DNA of 11,228 nucleotides from Chloroflexales bacterium (GCA_013336035.1 JAAXUL010000173.1:1-11228); one strand, 5' to 3'; positions 1 through 6,612 are shown, numbered from the stretch's first letter. Notes: a model not told the origin generated them from the letters alone. Numbers and translations are program-made.

Positions 1-6
1 CGCTGG

Positions 7-47
7 GGGTGAGCGCTCGCTGCGCTCACCCGGGCGAGCGCAGCGAG
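7..47 (-). terminator. Hairpin region after the minus-strand membrane-protein gene
   Basis: Two overlapping inverted repeats lie just beyond the stop codon at 54-56. Bases 16-27 (CTCGCTGCGCTC) pair perfectly with 36-47, with an 8-nt loop. Alternatively, 7-16 pair with 22-31, with a 5-nt loop. The two folds share bases and exclude each other. The position fits the 3' end of the minus-strand transcript, but no U-tract follows, so a Rho-independent terminator is only possible. It could instead be a dispersed intergenic repeat. Confidence 0.4.
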
Positions 48-53
48 ACGCAC

Positions 54-506
54 CTACTCGACGCGGGGGTCGTGCCCGGCCGGCGTCGTGGGGGCTGCGG
101 GGGGCGGCCCGTTGCGACGCTGCTGGAAGAGCCGCAGCAGCAGCCACGCCAGGACGCCCAGCGCGACCAGCTTGGTCACAAGGTTGACCAGGCCAAAGAG
201 AAGCCCCAGGGGGCCGAAGCCGTGGCCGCGCCCGAAGCCGCGACCCATCATAGGCCCGTGGCCCCGGCCGAAGCTCTCGTCGCCGCGGGCCATGCCCTGA
301 GGCTCCCGCTGGGAGAAGAAGGCCGGCGGGCCGCCGCGGCCACGCTCGAAGCGGGCGTCAGGGGCGGGGGCGGCGGGGACGGCGGGGACGGCCGCCTGAT
401 AGCTATAGGCCATATGGGGGCCGAAGCGCCCGCCCAGGGCCACCACAAGGGCCAGGCCCCCAAGCACCAGAGCGATCAGGCCAAGCCAGTTCCGGTTACG
501 CTCCAT
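54..506 (-). CDS. Small two-helix membrane protein of unknown function
   Basis: The 150-residue product is not a family I recognise. A hydrophobic helix at about residues 8-26 is followed by a flexible stretch rich in Ala, Pro, Gly, Arg and His (30-98, with repeated GRGHG-like units and two Met). A second hydrophobic helix spans about 99-127 and ends in a basic patch (QQRR) and a Pro-rich tail. The protein is probably an inner-membrane protein. The Gly/His/Met-rich linker might bind metal, but that is a guess. I chose the ATG at 504-506 because a strong GGGAGG ribosome binding site lies about 6 nt upstream; the same frame stays open to 623 without a comparable site. It lies 94 nt beyond the SCO1664-type gene on the same strand and may be read through from it. 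The leader can form a hairpin that hides the ribosome binding site (511-561). Confidence 0.7.
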   Translation of the reverse strand: MERNRNWLGLIALVLGGLALVVALGGRFGPHMAYSYQAAVPAVPAAPAPDARFERGRGGPPAFFSQREPQGMARGDESFGRGHGPMMGRGFGRGHGFGPLGLLFGLVNLVTKLVALGVLAWLLLRLFQQRRNGPPPAAPTTPAGHDPRVE

Positions 507-510
507 CTGT

Positions 511-561
511 ATTCCTCCCGTACACTTAGCGCTTATCGATAGCCTCAGGATACGGAGGAAT
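511..561 (-). promoter_or_regulatory. Leader hairpin covering the ribosome binding site
   Basis: On the minus strand, bases 561-551 (AUUCCUCCGUA) can pair with 522-511 (UACGGGAGGAAU). This gives 11 base pairs with a single bulged G. The second arm contains the whole Shine-Dalgarno sequence of the gene starting at 506. The loop of about 28 nt (523-550) holds the short palindromes AAGCGCTT and TATCGATA. If transcribed as one RNA, this would sequester the start region, as in an RNA switch or thermosensor. It could also be a DNA dyad that binds a regulator. The pairing is visible in the sequence; the function is inference. Confidence 0.5.
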
Positions 562-600
562 TGTGAACTGAGTATGAAGGGCTGGGGAACGAAACTGGGA

Positions 601-1338
601 TCACACCGGCGGCCAGGGCACATTCGGCCCCGAGCCGGGCGTGGGGAACTTGCCGCTATCGATCAGGCGATCGAGGCGGCGCTGCATCGCGCGCACCTCA
701 TTCTTCTCGAGCAGCTCGTCGAGCAGCCGCGCGATCTCGTCACCCGCGTTGAGGCGGGCGCGCAGCTGGCAGAGCGCCTCGGTCACATCGCGGGGCAGCC
801 GCTCGCCGACAAAATCCCAGAGCACGGTGCGCAGCTTGGGCTCGAAGTGGAAGCAGATCCCGTGGTCGATCGCCCAGAGCCTGCCGTCGAGGCCCTTGAG
901 GGCGTGACCGCTCTTGCGGTCGGCGTTGTTGATCAGACAGTCGAAGGCGCAGAGGCGGCGGATCGTCTCCTCGTAGCCGCCCTCCTTCAGCAAGGTGAAG
1001 AGGTGCGACTCCTCGTCGTTGGCGATAAAGAGCTGCAGCATACCCACGCCGTAGGGGCCATCGCGCACGACGGTGGGCGGCACGAAGTCGAAGCCCAGGC
1101 CCTCAGAGACAAGGTAGGCGGCGGCCTCGCGCCGGTAGAGCGTGCCCCGGGGGAAGTCCCACAGGGGGCGCTCGCCGCGGCGCGGCTTATAGATGGCGAG
1201 CAGCTCAAGATCCTCGTGCCGCACCCTGGTCAGCAGCGTGTAGTTGCTGCTGTAGGGCATCGAGGCCTCCACAGACAGCTCGCCCTTTGAGAGGGCCTCG
1301 AGCACGCGAGCGACGCCAAACTCTTGTGGCTCATCCAT
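601..1338 (-). CDS. SCO1664-family PI3/PI4-kinase-like protein
   Basis: The 245-residue product belongs to the SCO1664 family, which resembles phosphatidylinositol 3/4-kinases and HipA-like kinases in fold. Visible kinase-like features are a nucleotide-binding lysine in AIYKP (K51), an acidic partner in the following helix (REAAAY, E71), and a catalytic segment DCLINNADRKSGH with N137/N138, D140 and R141. A metal-binding Asp sits in AIDHG (D158). The C-terminal part (180-230) is helical and charged and ends in a Pro-rich tail. Its substrate is unknown; it could phosphorylate a small molecule or a protein. It lies 8 nt after the DUF3090 gene and is the last of a three-gene unit with that gene and a histidine phosphatase, an order also known in actinobacteria. 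No clear Shine-Dalgarno precedes the ATG, so translation is probably coupled to the gene before it. Confidence 0.85.
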   Translation of the reverse strand: MDEPQEFGVARVLEALSKGELSVEASMPYSSNYTLLTRVRHEDLELLAIYKPRRGERPLWDFPRGTLYRREAAAYLVSEGLGFDFVPPTVVRDGPYGVGMLQLFIANDEESHLFTLLKEGGYEETIRRLCAFDCLINNADRKSGHALKGLDGRLWAIDHGICFHFEPKLRTVLWDFVGERLPRDVTEALCQLRARLNAGDEIARLLDELLEKNEVRAMQRRLDRLIDSGKFPTPGSGPNVPWPPV

Positions 1339-1346
1339 ACGGCAAA

Positions 1347-1880
1347 CTACTGGCTAGTGAGCACAGGGCCATGGCCGTTACGCTGGGGGCAGAAGTGGCC
1401 GACCGGGTCGATCGGGCGGCCGCAGTTCCCGCAGATCGGCCGCCCGGCGGCCACCACCTGCGAGGCGTGGCTGGCCAGTGCGCGCATCTGCGGGCGCGAG
1501 GCCGAGAGGCGCGCCGTCTGGGCCTCGCTCTCCTCCTCCTCGCTGGCGCCCTGGACCAGCAGGACCACCATATCGCGCTCGGCGTCATAGCCCAGGCCCA
1601 TCTGACCGACGCGAAACTCGGGCTCGAGGGGCTCCTCGAGGCTCATATCAGTGACCAGCAGGTCATCGGAGGTGGCAAGGCGCGGGTTCTTCTCGGCCAG
1701 GCTGTCGAGGAGCCGCGAGATGGCCTCGGCGAGGGCCCGCACCTGCTCCTTCTCGGCGATCAGGGTGATCAGACGGCTGCCGCGGCGGGCCTGCACATAG
1801 AAGACACGCTGCCCCCTGGGGCCCACGGCCCCAGCCGTAATACGCTGGACAGAGTCCAGGTCAAAGGTAAACTCAGACAT
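1347..1880 (-). CDS. DUF3090 family protein with a zinc-ribbon-like C-terminus
   Basis: The 177-residue soluble protein matches the DUF3090 family (start MSEFTFDLDSVQ, then a segment like GQRVFYVQARRG). The N-terminal part (1-110) alternates beta strands with a helix (44-62) and contains an acidic stretch (EEEES, 114-118). The C-terminus has CGNC at 150-153 followed by H162, C164 and H170, which looks like a small zinc site. The biochemical role is unknown. The ATG at 1878-1880 overlaps the end of the phosphatase gene by 8 nt (ATGTCTGA), which indicates translational coupling. The same frame stays open upstream to 2072, but that stretch is antisense-like Arg/Pro-rich translation of the phosphatase tail and was not included. 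Linkage to both a kinase-like and a phosphatase protein suggests that it works with them, perhaps as a binding or scaffold subunit. Confidence 0.85.
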   Translation of the reverse strand: MSEFTFDLDSVQRITAGAVGPRGQRVFYVQARRGSRLITLIAEKEQVRALAEAISRLLDSLAEKNPRLATSDDLLVTDMSLEEPLEPEFRVGQMGLGYDAERDMVVLLVQGASEEEESEAQTARLSASRPQMRALASHASQVVAAGRPICGNCGRPIDPVGHFCPQRNGHGPVLTSQ

Positions 1881-2649
1881 GCTCCTGCTCTGGTGAAGAC
1901 GCGGCAGGCTGCGACCCGAGGCGGGACGGCAGCTCAGCGGCGGCTCCATTGCCGGCGGCGGGGCTGTCGGCGGCGGGCTCCTGAGGGGCGGGCTCGGCGC
2001 CGTCAGCGGGCGCCTGGGCCTCGGCCGGCGGCTCGGGCTTCGGGCGCAGGTGCTCGAGCGAGCCGGTGTCATTAAAGGCCAGCAGCCGCGGCCCCATGCG
2101 CTCGAAGGCGATCGCGGTCAGCGAGCATGGGTTGATCACCAGCCGCTGGAAGAGGTCCATGTGCATGCCGACATAGTAGGCGATCGCTAGCTTGATGATA
2201 TCGGCGTGCGAGAAGACGGCGACGATCTCTTTCGGGTGGCGGGCCCGCAGACCGTCGAGCGCCTGCACCATGCGCATCTGGGCCTCGCCGAGGGTCTCAC
2301 CGTTGGGGAAGCGGGTGCCGCTGGGGTAGAACTGGACGCCGGGCCACAGCTCGTGCTTGTAAAGCTCCTTCAGCTCGGCGCCCTCCCACTCGCCGTAGCG
2401 CACCTCGCCGATCTGTTCGACGAGGCGGAGAGCCAGGCCGCGGGGCTGCGCGGTGGCGACGGCCGTCTCGACACAGCGCTCGAGGGGGCTCGTATAGACG
2501 GCGCTGATCGGCAAATCGCCGAGCCGCGCGCTCAGGGCGGTCGCCTGCCTCTTGCCATCCTCGTTGAGATGGACCCCGGGCGTCCAGCCGGCAAGCCGCC
2601 CGTGAACCCAATCATTCGTGCCATGGCGGATCAGCAGCAGCAGGGTCAC
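1873..2649 (-). CDS. Histidine phosphatase superfamily protein, MSMEG_4193 type
   Basis: The 258-residue protein is a phosphoglycerate-mutase-like histidine phosphatase. The RHG motif (R8, H9, G10) supplies the phospho-acceptor histidine. R58 in SPLER, the acidic residue in the GEVRYGEWEG block (82-89) and H148 in FSHAD complete the usual active-site pocket. It probably removes phosphate from a small molecule, but the substrate is not known. I chose the GTG start at 2647-2649 because AGGAG sits 6 nt upstream and the RHG motif then falls at the normal distance from the N-terminus; the in-frame ATG at 2742 would add 31 non-homologous residues. Residues from about 203 to the end form a low-complexity tail of Ala, Pro, Glu and Gly that the core fold does not need. 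It is the first gene of the phosphatase / DUF3090 / SCO1664 trio. Confidence 0.88.
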   Translation of the reverse strand: MTLLLLIRHGTNDWVHGRLAGWTPGVHLNEDGKRQATALSARLGDLPISAVYTSPLERCVETAVATAQPRGLALRLVEQIGEVRYGEWEGAELKELYKHELWPGVQFYPSGTRFPNGETLGEAQMRMVQALDGLRARHPKEIVAVFSHADIIKLAIAYYVGMHMDLFQRLVINPCSLTAIAFERMGPRLLAFNDTGSLEHLRPKPEPPAEAQAPADGAEPAPQEPAADSPAAGNGAAAELPSRLGSQPAASSPEQEHV

Positions 2650-2682
2650 GCATTGCTCCTTACAGTCCCCGGCTTCGCCTGT

Positions 2683-2691
2683 ATGATACCA
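2683..2691 (-). promoter_or_regulatory. Candidate extended -10 promoter of the phosphatase trio
   Basis: On the minus strand this reads TGGTATCAT, which is a TGn extension plus a -10-like hexamer. It would start transcription near 2676 and give a leader of about 27 nt before the GTG start. No convincing -35 is visible. It lies in the 100-nt gap after the ABC transporter genes, so the trio may have its own promoter and also receive read-through. Confidence 0.35.
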
Positions 2692-2749
2692 CAATCCAGT
2701 GGGCGAATCAGGGCATCCCGCACGCTGAAGCGCAAGCTGCATGCGCGCC

Positions 2750-4540
2750 CTAGCCAGCCACCCCCTGCTCGGCGAACTGCAGCTGGTAGAGCCGGTAGTA
2801 GTACCCGCGCCGCGCGATCAGCTCGTCGTGGCTGCCGTCCTCGACGACGAGCCCCTTATGCAGCACGATGATCCGGTCCACGTGGCGGATCGTGCTCAGC
2901 CTGTGGGCAATGATGATACTTGTGCGCCCCCGCAGCAGTCGTGCCAGGGCGTCCTGGATCAGCGCCTCGGTCGCCGTGTCCACACTGCTCGTCGCCTCGT
3001 CGAGGATCAGCAGCACCTCGGGGTTAAAGGCCAGAGCCCGCGCGAAGGCCAGCAGCTGGCGCTGCCCGATCGACAGGTTCGCCCCCCGCTCGCGCACCTC
3101 GTAGTCGTACTCCCCCGGCAGGCGCTTGATAAAGGCCGCCGCGTTCACCGTCTCGGCGGCCCAGCGCATGCGCTCGTCATCGATCGCGGCGCTGTGCAGC
3201 CTGATATTGCTCGCGATCGTCCCCGAGAAGCAGACCGGGTCCTGCGGCACCGCCGCGATGTGCCGACGCAGATCGCGCTGGCACACCGTGCGGATATCCA
3301 CTCCGTCGAGGGTGATGCGCCCCGCCTGCACATCGTAGAAGCGGGCCAGCAGGCCCACCAGGCTGCTTTTGCCCGCCCCCGTCGCGCCGACGACGGCCAC
3401 GGCCTGACCGGCCGGGATGGTCAGGCTGATACCTTTGAGCACCGGCTCGGCGGGGTCGTAGCCGAAGACCACATCGTGCAGCGCGATCTCGCCATGCACC
3501 GGCGTCGGCAGGGCGACGGGGCGCTCGGGGTCGCGCACCTCCTCCTCGCTGTCGAGCACGCCGAAGATCCGCTCGGCCGAGGCCATGGCCGCCTGGAGGA
3601 TGGTGTAGCGCTCGGCCAGGTTGCGGATCGGCTCGAAGGCCCGCTGAGTGTACTGCACGAAGGCCGCCAGCATGCCGAGCGAGGCCCAGCCCGCCAGCAC
3701 GCCCTGGCCACCACCCCAGAGCAGCGCCGCCGTGCCCAGGGCCGCCATCAGCTGCACCGCCGGCATAAAGATCGAGAAAAGCAGCAGCGAGCGCAAGTTG
3801 CCCTGCAGGTAGTCCTCGCTCAGCTCGGCGAAGTGGGCCCGGCTGCGACCCTCGCGCCCGAAGAGCTGCGAGACCAGCACGCCGCTGATCTGCTCGTTCA
3901 GGTAGGCGTTGATCTTCGCCAGCCGCTGGCGTACCAGCCTGTAGGTCGCGCGCATGAGGCGCTGGTAGATCGACACGATCACCGCCAGCACCGGCAGGGT
4001 CATCAGGCTGATCAGGGCCAGGCGCCAGTTCAAGGCCAGCATCACCGCCACGATGCCGACCAGGGTCACCAGGTCGGCCAGGATCAGCACCAGGCCCTGG
4101 GTCAGGAACTCGTTCAGGGCGTCGACGTCGTTGGTGATGCGCGTCAGCAGCCGGCCGACCGGGTTGTGGTCATGGAAGCTCAGACTCATGCGCTGAATGT
4201 GCCGGAAGATCGTCACGCGCATGTCCATCATCACCGTCTGGCCGACGCTGTTGATGATGTAGCTGTGGCTGTAGCGCAAGACAAAGATAGCCACCAGGAT
4301 CACGATGTACACGGCGACGAGCGGCCAGAGCCCGTCGAGGTCGCCCGCGCTGATCGGCCCGTCGATCGCCCGCTGCACCAGCAGGGGCGGCACGATCTCG
4401 GCCAGGGCCGCGCCCACCAGTAGCACAACCGCGACCAGCAGCCGCCGCCAGTACGGCGCCACAAAGACAGCGAGCCGCCGCACGAGCCGCCCGTCATAGG
4501 CTTTGCCAAGGATGACATCATCATCGAATCCGCGACTCAT
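2750..4540 (-). CDS. ABC exporter half-transporter, catalytic (consensus) subunit
   Basis: The 596-residue half-transporter has an N-terminal membrane domain (about 20-320, six helices expected, clear hydrophobic stretches at 33-55, 74-90, 148-170, 176-192 and 255-280) and a C-terminal ATPase. ATPase motifs are Walker A GATGAGKSS (385-393), Q-loop Q433, Walker B LLILDE with catalytic E515, and switch H546. The signature is LSIGQ (489-493) instead of LSGGQ. Together with the partner gene this is the pattern of heterodimeric exporters such as TM287/288 or BmrCD, where this subunit keeps the catalytic Glu but gives a deviant signature to the other site. The substrate cannot be read from the sequence; drugs or lipids are typical for the family. 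I chose the ATG at 4538-4540 because AAGGAG lies 6 nt upstream. An upstream ATG at 4556-4558 overlaps the previous stop (TGATG) and would add 6 residues. Confidence 0.9.
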   Translation of the reverse strand: MSRGFDDDVILGKAYDGRLVRRLAVFVAPYWRRLLVAVVLLVGAALAEIVPPLLVQRAIDGPISAGDLDGLWPLVAVYIVILVAIFVLRYSHSYIINSVGQTVMMDMRVTIFRHIQRMSLSFHDHNPVGRLLTRITNDVDALNEFLTQGLVLILADLVTLVGIVAVMLALNWRLALISLMTLPVLAVIVSIYQRLMRATYRLVRQRLAKINAYLNEQISGVLVSQLFGREGRSRAHFAELSEDYLQGNLRSLLLFSIFMPAVQLMAALGTAALLWGGGQGVLAGWASLGMLAAFVQYTQRAFEPIRNLAERYTILQAAMASAERIFGVLDSEEEVRDPERPVALPTPVHGEIALHDVVFGYDPAEPVLKGISLTIPAGQAVAVVGATGAGKSSLVGLLARFYDVQAGRITLDGVDIRTVCQRDLRRHIAAVPQDPVCFSGTIASNIRLHSAAIDDERMRWAAETVNAAAFIKRLPGEYDYEVRERGANLSIGQRQLLAFARALAFNPEVLLILDEATSSVDTATEALIQDALARLLRGRTSIIIAHRLSTIRHVDRIIVLHKGLVVEDGSHDELIARRGYYYRLYQLQFAEQGVAG

Positions 4541-4557
4541 CGCGCACTCCTTGAACA

Positions 4558-6387
4558 TCAGTCGGACAGCTCGGCCTCCAGCAGCTCGCGGCGGTACATC
4601 GCGGCGTAGCGCCCGCCCAGGCGCAGCAGCTCGGCGTGCGTGCCCCGCTCGACGATCGCGCCCTCGTGCAGGACGATGATCTGGCCGGCGTCCTTCACCG
4701 TGGCGATGCGCTGGGCGATGATGATGCTCGTGCGGCCCCGCATCACTTCGCGCAGCCCCGCGAGGATCTGAGCCGCCGTGTGGGTGTCGACGCTGCTCAT
4801 AGCGTCGTCGAGGACCAGGATGGCCGGGTCGTGCATCACGGCGCGGGCGATGGCCACGCGCTGCTTCTGGCCGCCCGACAGAGTCACGCCCCGCTCGCCC
4901 ACCATCGTGTCGAGGCCGTCGGGGAACTGGCCCAGATCATTTACCAGACGCGACACCTCGACGGCGTGATCGAGCCGCCCCGCGAGCTCTCCGTCCTGGT
5001 GGGCGACGCCCACCCCGAAGGCCACATTCTCGCGCAGGGGCACGCTGAAGAGGAAGGTCTCCTGGGGCACATAGCCCACGGCCCGCCGCAGGTCAGCCAG
5101 ATCCAGGTCGCGCACATCCACGCCGTCGACCAGCACCTGGCCCGCATCGGGGTCGCGCACGCGGGCCAGCATATTCACCAGTGTGGTCTTGCCAACGCCC
5201 GTGGCCCCTACGATCGCGAGGGAGGTGCCGGCGGGGACTGTGAACGTTATGTCGCGCAGCATCCACGCTGACCGCTGACCGCTAACCGCTGACGGCAGCC
5301 GCCCTGCCTGGCCTGGCGCAGCGATCGGCGGTTGGTCGTCAACGCTCGCCTCCGCGAAGCGGACCCCGACCCCGCGGTACACGACCTCGCCGCGCGGGCG
5401 GGGCAGCGGCACAGCATAGGCCGGGCTGCTGATCGCAGGCTCGCGGCGGAGCACCTCGATCAGGCGGCCCATCGAGGCCTCGCCCTGCTGGTAGAGGGCG
5501 ACCATCCAGCCGAGCATAATCATCGGGAAGGTCAGCAGGCCGAGATAGGCGTTGAACTGCACCAGCTCGCCCACGGTGAGCTCGCCGGCGGCCACCAGGC
5601 GCCCGCCCACCAGCAGGATCAGGGCGGCCACAATGCCGAGGCAGAGCGCCATAGCGGGCCACAGGGCCCCGCTAAGCAGCACATAGCGCAGACTGAGCTG
5701 CCGGTAGCGCGCGTTATCCTCGGCGAACACCGCCAGCTCGGCCTCCTCCTGGGCATAGGCCTTGATTGTGCGAATACCCGAGAAATTCTCCTGGGCCCGG
5801 GTCGAGATAGCGCCGAACTGATCCTGCACGCCCTTGAAGACCTTGCGCATGCGGTCGCCCACGGCCACGAAGACCACAGTCGAGATCGGCAGCAGCAGCA
5901 AGACGACCAGAGCCAGGGTGACATTCATCATCAGCATCATCGCGGCCGCGGCGGCGAAGGTGAGCAGGGCGGTGGCCGTACCGTTGAGGCCGGGGCCGAG
6001 GAACTGGCGCACCGCGCTCAGGTCATTGGTGGCGCGGGCCATCAGATCGCCAGTGTGGTTACGGCTGAAGAAGCCCTGGTCGAGGTGCACATAGCGGCGG
6101 AAAAGCTCGCCTCGCAGGTCATACTCGACGCGGTACGAGACCCCGGCCAGGAGCATACGCTGGAGAAACTTGAAGACGCCATCCGCCAGGGCGACGACGA
6201 CCAGCAGGCCGCCATAGCGCAGCAGGCTGGTAGTCACGACGCCGCGGTTAATCTCATCGATGGCCAGGCGCAGAATGTACGGGCCAACGGTGCTGACCGC
6301 CGCGCCGAAGACCGCGCAGACCAGCCCGGCCAGAATAGACAGGCGGTAGCGTGACAGATAGGGCAGCAGATGGCGCAGGTTCGCCAT
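4558..6387 (-). CDS. ABC exporter half-transporter, degenerate-site subunit
   Basis: The 609-residue membrane protein has an exporter-type transmembrane domain (about 15-310) fused to an ATPase domain. Motifs are Walker A GATGVGKTT (394-402), Q-loop Q442 and a perfect LSGGQ signature (503-507). The Walker B ILVLDD has Asp (D528) where the catalytic Glu normally sits, and the switch His is replaced by Gln (Q559). These are the hallmarks of the subunit carrying the degenerate ATP site in heterodimeric exporters, so it should pair with the next gene, whose signature is deviant. An extra loop of about 25-30 residues (345-375) separates the first strand of the ATPase domain from the strand before Walker A; part of it is encoded by a heptanucleotide repeat. 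The ATG at 6385-6387 is preceded by GAAGGAG 5 nt away; the frame stays open to 6591, but the extra residues do not look like protein. Confidence 0.9.
   Translation of the reverse strand: MANLRHLLPYLSRYRLSILAGLVCAVFGAAVSTVGPYILRLAIDEINRGVVTTSLLRYGGLLVVVALADGVFKFLQRMLLAGVSYRVEYDLRGELFRRYVHLDQGFFSRNHTGDLMARATNDLSAVRQFLGPGLNGTATALLTFAAAAAMMLMMNVTLALVVLLLLPISTVVFVAVGDRMRKVFKGVQDQFGAISTRAQENFSGIRTIKAYAQEEAELAVFAEDNARYRQLSLRYVLLSGALWPAMALCLGIVAALILLVGGRLVAAGELTVGELVQFNAYLGLLTFPMIMLGWMVALYQQGEASMGRLIEVLRREPAISSPAYAVPLPRPRGEVVYRGVGVRFAEASVDDQPPIAAPGQAGRLPSAVSGQRSAWMLRDITFTVPAGTSLAIVGATGVGKTTLVNMLARVRDPDAGQVLVDGVDVRDLDLADLRRAVGYVPQETFLFSVPLRENVAFGVGVAHQDGELAGRLDHAVEVSRLVNDLGQFPDGLDTMVGERGVTLSGGQKQRVAIARAVMHDPAILVLDDAMSSVDTHTAAQILAGLREVMRGRTSIIIAQRIATVKDAGQIIVLHEGAIVERGTHAELLRLGGRYAAMYRRELLEAELSD
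5266..5293 (-). repeat. Heptanucleotide tandem repeat inside the ABC gene
   Basis: Four 7-bp units stand in a row: CGCTGAC, CGCTGAC, CGCTAAC, CGCTGAC on the plus strand (GTCAGCG-type on the coding strand). They encode part of the Ser/Ala/Gly-rich loop (about residues 366-374) just before the Walker A region of the transporter. The unit length resembles the short tandem heptanucleotide repeats known from cyanobacteria. A second heptamer array lies at 8796-8816. Confidence 0.75.
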
Positions 6388-6434
6388 AGTCGCTCCTTCA
6401 CAGCGCGTGAAAGGGAGGCAGGGCAGATCAGTAA

Positions 6435-6454
6435 GGGCGCAGCATGCTGCGCCC
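6435..6454. repeat. Perfect 20-bp palindrome upstream of the ABC operon
   Basis: The sequence GGGCGCAGCA followed directly by its own reverse complement forms a perfect palindrome. It lies about 50 nt upstream of the transporter start, inside the predicted leader if transcription begins near 6475. It could be an operator, an RNA hairpin with almost no loop, or a copy of a dispersed palindromic repeat. Similar GGGGCGCAGCATGC palindromes are, from memory, common in genomes of this group. Confidence 0.75.
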
Positions 6455-6481
6455 CGACCGCGCCCTGACAGGCGCAGGGCG

Positions 6482-6490
6482 AGTATAGCA
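6482..6490 (-). promoter_or_regulatory. Candidate extended -10 promoter of the ABC operon
   Basis: The minus strand reads TGCTATACT, a TGn extension plus a hexamer one base away from TATAAT. No good -35 is seen 16-18 nt upstream, as is common for extended -10 promoters. Start near 6475 would give a leader of about 88 nt that contains the 20-bp palindrome. Confidence 0.4.
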
Positions 6491-6593
6491 CCGATGCCCT
6501 GGGGGCGCTGTCGGTCGCGAGGCTGATGCCGGTGCGAGGGCAGCGGGCGAGAGGTGGGCAGGGGGCGTGCATCCTCGGGTTGGCGGGCCAATT

Positions 6594-6608
6594 TTGCTTA
6601 AAAGCAAC
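6594..6608. promoter_or_regulatory. Inverted repeat just upstream of the pufB -35 box
   Basis: TTGCTT and AAGCAA flank a 3-nt AAA centre. The repeat ends 4 nt before the -35 box at 6613, centred near -47 from the expected start site. That is a usual position for an activator or light/oxygen regulator, or it may act as an AT-rich UP element. It does not match the PpsR/CrtJ consensus TGT-N12-ACA of purple bacteria. The site is visible; its role is inference. Confidence 0.4.
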
Positions 6609-6612
6609 GGAT

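Noticed and set aside
1349..1409. Possible separate regulatory gap between DUF3090 and the kinase-like gene
   Set aside because: The DUF3090 coding sequence reaches to 1347, leaving only 8 nt, so there is no room for a promoter.
574..2075. Plus-strand open frames (574-1290 and 1287-2075) opposite the kinase-like and DUF3090 genes
   Set aside because: Both are shadows of genes whose family motifs and start sites lie on the minus strand.
2741..4423. Long plus-strand open frame of 560 codons opposite the ABC transporter
   Set aside because: It is antisense to a gene with full ABC motifs; its product is rich in His, Gln, Arg and Asp with no recognisable fold, as expected from the complement of GC-rich coding DNA.
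5332..6354. Plus-strand open frame of 340 codons opposite the other ABC gene
   Set aside because: Same reason: His/Gln/Ala/Glu-rich shadow of the transporter, with no ribosome binding site or domain.
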